From contig DATHWB010000225.1 in assembly GCA_035460965.1 (NCBI GenBank), forward strand, positions 1-6,136: a stretch of 6,136 nt of DNA, given 5' to 3'. This stretch comes from DATHWB01 sp035460965 (GTDB lineage Bacteria; Actinomycetota; Acidimicrobiia; Spongiisociales; ZC4RG35). The position numbers were made by a program, and so were the translations under genes. Each line of letters begins with the position of its first letter. Position 1 is the stretch's first letter. Below, piece after piece: positions 1-4,178 of this stretch. Below the pieces are notes generated by a model that made no database searches, was not told the origin of the DNA, and saw only the letters and a list, made by a program, of their open reading frames with translations.

Positions 1-1107
1 GGCCGATCGGGAACCTTCGTGCTCGACTCGCCACCACTCGGCGGGCACCGTTCCCCGCCGGTTCCCCCTGGATCAGTCGACCTGGCCTCCGGCGGTCCCG
101 ATCCACGTCTGCTTCCTGATCTCGGCCGCTACCTGGTTCACGAGGGCCCGTCTTCGTCGTACGACGATCCACCGATGCTGGACGCGCTCGAAACTGCGGG
201 ACGAGCCTGGCTGGCGCGCCAGGGCACGGACGCGGCACGACTGATCGCGACCTCCGGTGCCCTCGACGCGATCGAGCGGGTCCTCGCCGCACACCTCCGA
301 CCCGGCGACGCCGTCGCCGTGGAGCGACCCGGCTGGTCGGCTGTCTCGGACCTGGTTCGGGCCCTCGGTCTCCGACCCGTGGAGGTGGACATCGACGATC
401 GCGGGGTCCTACCCGCCGCGCTCGAGGCGGCACTCCCGACGATCGATGCGATCGTCATCACACCACGCGCCCAGAACCCGGTGGGGGCGGCGCTCGACGA
501 GGAACGGCAGGGTCGTCTCGACGAGTTGTTGGGAGGGCGGCCGGACATCCTCACGATCGTCGACGACCACGCCGGCCTGATCGCCGGTTCCCCTCTGTGT
601 CCGCTCGGGGTGGGTGGACGGCGGTGGGCGCTCGTGCAGTCGATGGCGAAGACCCTGGGTCCGGACCTGCGACTGGCGCTCGTGACAGGTGACGACCTGA
701 CCCTCGACCGGGTATCGGGTCGGTTCGGTTTGGGACCGGGGTGGGTCAGCCGCATCCTGCAACAGACGGTCGCGAGCCTGCTGGCCGACGACGGCGTGGA
801 GAACCTCCTCCTGGCGGCGGAGAGCGAGTACACACGCCGACGGCAGGCCTTGGTGGAGGCGCTGGCGGAGGCGGGAACGGTCGACGCCACCGGGCGATCG
901 GGCCTCAATGTCTGGGTGCCCGTTCACTCCGAGGAGGCCGCGGTGGCAGCGGCGGCGACGGCGGGATTCGTCATCCGGGGCGGCGCCGCATTCGGTGCCG
1001 TCAGGCCGTCGGTGCGGATCACCGTGTCGAATCTCGACACGAACGACATCCCGCGACTCGTGTCGGCCCTGGGTACCACCGAGCGGCCGGGGCGAAGGCT
1101 GGTGTAG
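1..1107 (+). CDS. MocR-type GntR transcriptional regulator, C-terminal aminotransferase-like domain (5' partial)
   Basis: The frame is open to the left edge. The first codons read GRSGTFV, which matches the wing end of a GntR winged-helix domain (typical ending GSGTFV), so the GTG at 19 is an internal Val codon and the DNA-binding domain lies outside the window. The rest is a fold-type I PLP aminotransferase domain. It opens with the linker and DLASGGPDP segment. TPRAQNPVGA (nt 466-495) holds the PLP-contacting Asn, and VDDHAG (nt 559-576) holds the Asp expected to bind the pyridine nitrogen. SMAKTLGPDLRLALVTGD has the Schiff-base Lys at nt 649-651, and the C-terminal small domain ends in PSVRITVSNL. 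MocR proteins use PLP or its aldimines to control vitamin B6, GABA or amino-acid genes. The target here is unknown, as no PLP-pathway gene is adjacent. One oddity is His where many MocR proteins have Tyr (DDY to DDH). A plain aminotransferase is the alternative, but the N-terminal remnant argues against it. Confidence 0.85.
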   Translation, partial: GRSGTFVLDSPPLGGHRSPPVPPGSVDLASGGPDPRLLPDLGRYLVHEGPSSSYDDPPMLDALETAGRAWLARQGTDAARLIATSGALDAIERVLAAHLRPGDAVAVERPGWSAVSDLVRALGLRPVEVDIDDRGVLPAALEAALPTIDAIVITPRAQNPVGAALDEERQGRLDELLGGRPDILTIVDDHAGLIAGSPLCPLGVGGRRWALVQSMAKTLGPDLRLALVTGDDLTLDRVSGRFGLGPGWVSRILQQTVASLLADDGVENLLLAAESEYTRRRQALVEALAEAGTVDATGRSGLNVWVPVHSEEAAVAAAATAGFVIRGGAAFGAVRPSVRITVSNLDTNDIPRLVSALGTTERPGRRLV

Positions 1108-1110
1108 CGT
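1105..1110 (+). promoter_or_regulatory. Candidate -10 box for leaderless transcription of the MaoC hydratase gene
   Basis: TAGCGT fits the actinobacterial TANNNT -10 pattern and lies 7 nt before the ATG at 1118, which would put the transcription start at or next to the start codon. Its first three bases are the stop codon of the upstream regulator gene. No usable Shine-Dalgarno is present: the only AGG ends one base before the ATG. No good -35 is visible. Read-through from the upstream gene remains possible because the gap is only 10 nt. Confidence 0.45.
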
Positions 1111-1117
1111 CGCAGGC

Positions 1118-1576
1118 ATGGCAGCAAGCACATTCTCGACGGTCGACGAGCTCAAGGCGGCGGTGGGTTCGCATCTCGGATACTCGGAATGGTGGGAGAT
1201 CACCCAAGAGCGCGTGAACCGGTTCGCCGACGCCACGGACGATCATCAGTTCATCCACGTCGATCCTGACCGTGCCGCCCAGTCGCCCTTCGGCGGCCCT
1301 ATCGCCCACGGATACCTCACCCTGTCGATGGCGGTACCCCTCGCCCAACAGATCGTCTCGGTCGAAGGTGTCCGCATGGCCGTGAACTACGGGACGAACA
1401 AGGTGCGGTTCCCCGCTCCGGTTCCGGTCGGATCGAAGCTCCGGGCCGGAGCCGTGCTCCGGTCCGTGGAGGACGTACCGGGAGGGGTGCAGGTCGTGTA
1501 CGAGCTGACCTTCGAGGTGGAGGGCGGGGAGAAACCGGTCTGTGTGGCGGAGACCGTCAGCCGCTACTACCTCTGA
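1118..1576 (+). CDS. MaoC/NodN-family (R)-specific enoyl-CoA hydratase (HtdZ-like)
   Basis: This 152-aa single hot-dog-fold protein should hydrate trans-2-enoyl-CoA to (R)-3-hydroxyacyl-CoA, as a homodimer in the cytoplasm. The hydratase-2 signature is clear: FADATDDHQFIHVDPDRA at residues 36-53, with the catalytic pair Asp42 and His47 in D-x4-H spacing, followed by SPFGGPIAHGYLTLSM at 56-71. NYGTNKVRFPAPVPVGSKLR (90-109) is the conserved second half. Length and sequence match the NodN-like group that includes mycobacterial Rv0130 (HtdZ) closely; this comparison is from memory. The ATG at 1118 is chosen because homology begins just after it and because a -10-like box precedes it; the longer open frame upstream overlaps the regulator gene and is not protein-like. 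It lies 10 nt after the MocR-type gene and converges on gpsA with 6 nt between stop codons. The role could be beta-oxidation, polyhydroxyalkanoate supply or lipid modification. The substrate cannot be told from sequence. Confidence 0.9.
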   Translation: MAASTFSTVDELKAAVGSHLGYSEWWEITQERVNRFADATDDHQFIHVDPDRAAQSPFGGPIAHGYLTLSMAVPLAQQIVSVEGVRMAVNYGTNKVRFPAPVPVGSKLRAGAVLRSVEDVPGGVQVVYELTFEVEGGEKPVCVAETVSRYYL

Positions 1577-1585
1577 GCGCGCTCA
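1574..1585. repeat. 12-bp perfect palindrome holding both convergent stop codons
   Basis: TGAGCGCGCTCA is its own reverse complement. Its first three bases are the TGA stop of the hydratase gene and its last three (TCA) are the TGA stop of gpsA on the other strand. As RNA it could form only about a 4-bp stem with a CGCG loop, with no T-tract on either side, so it is at best a weak bidirectional terminator. It may simply reflect tight convergent packing. Confidence 0.6.
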
Positions 1586-2575
1586 CTCCGAGCGGGCTTC
1601 CCGGGTCATGAGGGCGAGAACGGCCTCCCGCGGGTGTGCGCCCCCGTAGAGCACCCGTTCCACCTGCGACGCGATCGGCATGTCGACCCCATGGCGGGCC
1701 GCCAGCTCCAGCACGGGGCGCACGGTCTTGACGCCCTCGGCCACCATCTGCATCTCCGACACGATCTCGTCGAGGCTGCGGCCCTGTGCCAACCACGTTC
1801 CGACTCGGTTGTTGCGGCTGGCGTCGGACTCGCAGGTGGCGATGAGGTCTCCCATGCCGGCGAGGCCGGCGAAGGTCTCGGCCCTTCCTCCCATCGCCAC
1901 CCCGAGCCGTGTGATCTCGGCGAGCGCCCGAGTGATGAGGGCCGCCAGGGTGTTCTGACCGAATCCGAGGCCCTTGGCCATGCCGGCCGCGATCGCCATG
2001 ACGTTCTTGAGCGCGCCGGCCAGCTCGCAGCCGGTGACGTCGGTGTTGGTGTACACACGGAATGTCGGATCCATGAGGACCGACTGGAGGAGTGCCGCCG
2101 TCTCCTCGTCCTGCATCCCGATCACGGCAGCGGCGGGTGCCCCGCCCATGATCTCACTGGCCAGGTTCGGACCCGTGAGTACCCCCGTCCGTCTTCTGTC
2201 GTGTTCGGGCAGCACCGCAGCCACGACCTCGGTCATCCTCTGGAGACTCCGCTCTTCGATTCCCTTGGTCAGGCTGAGGATGGGGATGCCGTCCCCCACG
2301 CCCGGCGCGAGATTCGTGAGGACCTCCCGGAATCCGTGCGAGGGGACCGCCATGACCACGGCGTCGGCGCCTGCGACCGCCTCGGCGGGATCCGCGGTCG
2401 CCCGCAGGCCGTAGGGGAGCCTGCGTCCGGGGAGGTAGTCGGGGTTCTCGGCGGTCGTGTTGATCGCTTCTGCCAACTCGGCTCGTCGCGCCCACAGCAC
2501 GACCGGGTTCGTACGAGCTGCCAGGGCGGCGAGGGTGGTTCCCCACGATCCGGCCCCGATGACGGCGATGCGCAT
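1583..2575 (-). CDS. gpsA: NAD(P)H-dependent glycerol-3-phosphate dehydrogenase
   Basis: GpsA reduces dihydroxyacetone phosphate to sn-glycerol 3-phosphate, the backbone for phospholipid synthesis, in the cytoplasm. The 330-aa product is full length for the family. The Rossmann nucleotide-binding motif IGAGSWGTTLA is at residues 6-16. AVPSHGFREVL is at 76-86, the conserved LSLTKGIE at 100-107 includes Lys104, and GPNLASEI is at 135-142. The catalytic Lys190 lies in GALKNVMAIAAG, and the substrate-binding GLAGMGDLIATC...SRNNRVG spans 237-259. The start MRIAVIGAG at 2575 is fixed by homology; the frame stays open further upstream only because it runs antisense through ychF. The gene is transcribed divergently from ychF and converges on the hydratase gene. 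There is no Shine-Dalgarno before the ATG, but a TATGGT box lies 8 nt upstream, suggesting a nearly leaderless mRNA. The Asn in GPN, where enterobacterial enzymes have Ser, is conservative and I believe common in actinobacteria. Confidence 0.97.
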   Translation of the reverse strand: MRIAVIGAGSWGTTLAALAARTNPVVLWARRAELAEAINTTAENPDYLPGRRLPYGLRATADPAEAVAGADAVVMAVPSHGFREVLTNLAPGVGDGIPILSLTKGIEERSLQRMTEVVAAVLPEHDRRRTGVLTGPNLASEIMGGAPAAAVIGMQDEETAALLQSVLMDPTFRVYTNTDVTGCELAGALKNVMAIAAGMAKGLGFGQNTLAALITRALAEITRLGVAMGGRAETFAGLAGMGDLIATCESDASRNNRVGTWLAQGRSLDEIVSEMQMVAEGVKTVRPVLELAARHGVDMPIASQVERVLYGGAHPREAVLALMTREARSE

Positions 2576-2583
2576 GGCCGCCG

Positions 2584-2589
2584 ACCATA
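2584..2589 (-). promoter_or_regulatory. Candidate -10 box for near-leaderless gpsA transcription
   Basis: On the minus strand this reads TATGGT, which fits TANNNT. It ends 8 nt before the gpsA ATG, so a start about 7 nt downstream would leave a leader of 0-2 nt. The bases just before the ATG contain no purine-rich ribosome-binding site, consistent with leaderless initiation. No recognisable -35 element lies at 16-18 nt spacing. Confidence 0.45.
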
Positions 2590-2598
2590 CCGGCCGAC

Positions 2599-2626
2599 TT
2601 GGACCCCTCGCCGTCGCAGCTACCTT
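2599..2626 (+). promoter_or_regulatory. Candidate ychF promoter
   Basis: A weak -35-like TTGGAC (2599-2604) is followed after 16 nt by TACCTT (2621-2626), a TANNNT -10 box. Transcription would begin around 2633, giving a 5' leader of roughly 25 nt that includes the GGAGA ribosome-binding site. It lies back-to-back with the gpsA -10 box in the 81-bp divergent spacer. Confidence 0.4.
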
Positions 2627-2645
2627 TTCCGCCGTTCCCTTCCCC

Positions 2646-2650
2646 GGAGA
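2646..2650 (+). promoter_or_regulatory. ychF ribosome-binding site
   Basis: GGAGA lies 6 nt before the ATG at 2657. It decides the ychF start, since the same frame stays open far upstream through DNA antisense to gpsA. Confidence 0.7.
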
Positions 2651-2656
2651 CCCGCC

Positions 2657-3745
2657 ATGGCGCTGCAAGCAGGCATCGTCGGCCTTCCCAACGTCGGAAA
2701 GTCGACGCTGTTCAATGCCCTGACCGCTGCCGGCGCCGAGGCGGCCAACTACCCGTTCGCGACGATCGAGCCCAACGTGGGGGTCGTGGCGGTGCCGGAC
2801 GAACGGCTCGCGCAGATCAACTCGGTGATCGCCACCAAGCGAGTCGTGCCGACCAGCGTCGAGATCCTCGACATCGCCGGCCTGGTGAAGGGCGCCTCTC
2901 GGGGCGAGGGCCTCGGTAACCAGTTCCTGGGGCACATCCGGTCGGTCGATGCGGTGATCCACCTGGTGCGTTGCTTCGAAGGTGACGTGACGCATGTCGA
3001 GGGTTCGGTCGACCCGGCCCGGGACATCGACACGATCGACCTCGAACTGATCCTCGCCGACCTGGCGGTGATCGAGAAGCGTCTCGATCGGCTCCGCCGC
3101 GCCGTCAAGACCGGAGACAAGGCGCTGGTGACGGCGCTGGATGTCACGGAGCGCCTGCAGCGTTGGCTGTCCGACGGCAACCCGGCTCGCACCCTCGTGC
3201 TCACAACCGACGAGCGCGAGACGTTGCGGGACGCGCAGTTGATCACGGCCAAGCCGGTCCTGTTCGTCTGCAACGTCGACGAGGGTGGGCTGGCGGGCAA
3301 CCGGCACGTCGACGTGGTTCGGAAGGTGGCGGAGGAGGCGGGAGCCGGACTGGTCGTGATATGCGCCCAGGCCGAGGCCGACATCGCCGAACTGGAAGGA
3401 GACGACCGCTCGGCCTTCCTGGCCGACCTGGGCCTCGAAGAGCCCGGGCTGGCAGCGCTGTCGCGAGAGGCCTACGCACTCCTCGATCTCGACACCTTCT
3501 TCACGGCCGGCCCGAACGAGATTCGCGCCTGGACCATCAGACACGGAACCCGAGCCCCGCAGGCCGCCGGGGTGATCCACACCGACTTCGAGAAGGGCTT
3601 CATCCGGGCCGAGGTCTACACGATCCCCGACCTGCTCGAACACGGTTCGGAGGCCGCCCTCAAGGTCGCCGGCAAGATCCGGGTCGAGGGCAAGGACTAC
3701 GTCGTCCGGGACGGGGACGTCGTGTATTTCCGTTTCAACGTCTGA
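2657..3745 (+). CDS. ychF: Redox/ribosome-associated P-loop ATPase YchF (OLA1 family)
   Basis: YchF is a near-universal Obg-related NTPase that binds the ribosome and prefers ATP; in other bacteria it influences stress responses and translation. The 362-aa product is full length (family about 363). The P-loop GLPNVGKS is at residues 9-16 and the NYPFATIEPN switch region at 31-40. The DIAGL G3 motif at 72-76 has a hydrophobic Leu where classical GTPases have the catalytic Gln. The G4 position reads NVDE (206-209) instead of NKxD, the family hallmark linked to ATP preference. A helical insert lies around 120-195. The C-terminal TGS domain spans roughly 280-362 and includes FFTAGPNEIRAWTI and a GVIHTDFEKGFIRAEV segment. 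The start is supported by GGAGA 6 nt upstream and by the MALQAGIVGLPNVGKS N-terminus. It is divergent from gpsA, monocistronic, and followed by a strong hairpin terminator. Nothing in it looks damaged or unusual. Confidence 0.97.
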   Translation: MALQAGIVGLPNVGKSTLFNALTAAGAEAANYPFATIEPNVGVVAVPDERLAQINSVIATKRVVPTSVEILDIAGLVKGASRGEGLGNQFLGHIRSVDAVIHLVRCFEGDVTHVEGSVDPARDIDTIDLELILADLAVIEKRLDRLRRAVKTGDKALVTALDVTERLQRWLSDGNPARTLVLTTDERETLRDAQLITAKPVLFVCNVDEGGLAGNRHVDVVRKVAEEAGAGLVVICAQAEADIAELEGDDRSAFLADLGLEEPGLAALSREAYALLDLDTFFTAGPNEIRAWTIRHGTRAPQAAGVIHTDFEKGFIRAEVYTIPDLLEHGSEAALKVAGKIRVEGKDYVVRDGDVVYFRFNV

Positions 3746-3763
3746 CGGGGGACCTCCCGGCCG

Positions 3764-3811
3764 GAGAATGACGAAACCCCGGTAAGGGGGGACCGGGGCT
3801 TCGTCATTCTC
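3764..3811 (+). terminator. Strong hairpin terminator after ychF
   Basis: The left arm GAGAATGACGAA (3764-3775) pairs perfectly with TTCGTCATTCTC (3800-3811). After one A/C mismatch, CCCCGG (3777-3782) pairs with CCGGGG (3793-3798) around a 10-nt loop. This gives 18 bp in total, starting 19 nt after the ychF stop. The sequence that follows is pyrimidine-rich (TCTCCCTCC) but has no true T-tract, as is common in high-GC actinobacteria. It should insulate the gcvP leader from ychF transcription. Confidence 0.85.
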
Positions 3812-4012
3812 TCTCCCTCCAGGGGAGGCTCCGCACGGAGTTTCAGGAGGGCATGCCAGGGGTGTGCCCACTCCGCTGCGGTCGACGGCGCAGGGGTGTG
3901 GGGGTCACCTCCCGCCCGCCGTCCGGACCATAGGACGGTTCGGGGTCCGCGTGCAACCATTCCGCAGGCGCACCAGGATATGCGCGCGTGTCGCGACCCG
4001 ATCGGGAGTCGG
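3812..4012. other. Unassigned non-coding spacer between terminator and gcvP promoter
   Basis: About 200 bp with no recognisable protein, tRNA or known RNA family on either strand; the open frames crossing it are low-complexity Arg/Pro/Gly-rich shadows. It has several potential secondary structures. CCTCC/GGAGG (3816-3820/3824-3828) is a small hairpin. A two-part stem joins CGGAGT (3836-3841) to ACTCCG (3870-3875) and GGGCA (3849-3853) to TGCCC (3865-3869). CCGTCC/GGACGG (3919-3924/3933-3938) and CGGACC/GGTCCG (3924-3929/3944-3949) share a base and cannot both form. A 10-bp direct repeat, CAGGGGTGTG, occurs at 3857-3866 and 3891-3900. It may hold regulator sites for gcvP or a small RNA, but at this GC content some of these pairings will be chance. 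Confidence 0.5.
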
Positions 4013-4018
4013 TACGAT
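4013..4018 (+). promoter_or_regulatory. Candidate -10 box for the gcvP riboswitch leader
   Basis: TACGAT fits TANNNT and is the best -10-like element just upstream of the riboswitch. A normal start would fall around 4023-4026, at the 5' edge of the outer leader helix (4022-4028). The -35 region near 3989-3995 is poor. If transcription starts as late as 4026, part of the outer helix would be lost, so the true start could be slightly earlier than usual for this box or come from another promoter. Confidence 0.4.
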
Positions 4019-4021
4019 GGT

Positions 4022-4126
4022 CGCTGCCGACGAACCTGGCGGGAGAGACCCTCGCAGCGAGGGCGCCGAAGGGGCAATCCATCCCCGGACACTCTCAGGC
4101 ATCAGGACCGCTCAGGGAAGGCAGCG
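4022..4126 (+). ncRNA. Glycine riboswitch, single aptamer with outer kink-turn-like joint
   Basis: The conserved glycine-aptamer core is plain: GGGAGAGACC at 4041-4050, GCGCCGAAGGGGCAA at 4063-4077 and CTCTCAGGCATCAGGAC at 4092-4108. P1 is CCTGGCGG (4035-4042) with CCGCTCAGG (4108-4116), carrying one bulged U. P2 is CCCTCG/CGAGGG (4049-4054/4058-4063) closed by a CAG loop. Outside P1, CGCTGCC (4022-4028) pairs with GGCAGCG (4120-4126). The joint between this helix and P1 is GACGAA on the 5' side and GAA on the 3' side, resembling the leader-linker kink-turn known from glycine riboswitches. There is no second complete aptamer, so this is a singlet form. It lies in the 5' leader of gcvP, and binding of glycine should adjust expression of glycine decarboxylase, most likely as an ON switch. 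Confidence 0.93.
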
Positions 4127-4168
4127 CTGTGTCGGATGGGCCGACCGAGGCGGGGGACGGACGACAGC
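4126..4168 (+). promoter_or_regulatory. Downstream 'ghost' stem / expression platform of the glycine riboswitch
   Basis: GCTGT (4126-4130) can pair with ACAGC (4164-4168), enclosing a second hairpin, GTCGG/CCGAC (4131-4135/4141-4145) with a five-base loop. This starts exactly where the outer kink-turn helix ends and stops one base before the GGAGG ribosome-binding site. The arrangement matches singlet glycine riboswitches in which a degenerate second aptamer (ghost) follows the real one. No T-tract terminator lies between aptamer and gene, so control is more likely at translation. The exact switching pairs are not resolved from sequence alone. Confidence 0.5.
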
Positions 4169-4169
4169 T

Positions 4170-4174
4170 GGAGG
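4170..4174 (+). promoter_or_regulatory. gcvP ribosome-binding site
   Basis: GGAGG lies 4 nt before the ATG at 4179, a rather short spacing. It abuts the 3' strand of the putative ghost stem, so folding of that stem could affect ribosome access. It supports the chosen gcvP start. Confidence 0.75.
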
Positions 4175-4178
4175 CACC

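Noticed and set aside
1634..2656. A long in-frame extension upstream of ychF antisense to gpsA
   Set aside because: YchF proteins begin at the P-loop region, and GGAGA marks the ATG at 2657. The extension is a shadow of gpsA.
2870..2884. Hydrophobic residue replacing catalytic Gln, and NVDE in place of NKxD, in the GTPase
   Set aside because: Both are normal for the YchF/OLA1 family and do not indicate a degenerate enzyme.
2576..3871. A 432-residue N-terminal extension of gpsA running antisense through ychF
   Set aside because: GpsA homology begins exactly at MRIAVIGAG, and the extension is the complement of YchF-coding sequence. It is not a fusion protein.
3925..3960. tRNA-like GGTTCG T-loop motif in the spacer
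   Set aside because: No acceptor stem, anticodon arm or D arm can be placed at the right spacing on either strand.
3697..4092. Minus-strand small open frames over the terminator and riboswitch
   Set aside because: They are composed of terminator arms and riboswitch complement, with no ribosome-binding site or known domain.
4126..4168. A second complete glycine aptamer (tandem riboswitch)
   Set aside because: The GGAGAGA, GCCGAAGGGGCAA and CTCTCAGG motifs occur only once. The downstream segment is too short and is better read as a ghost stem.
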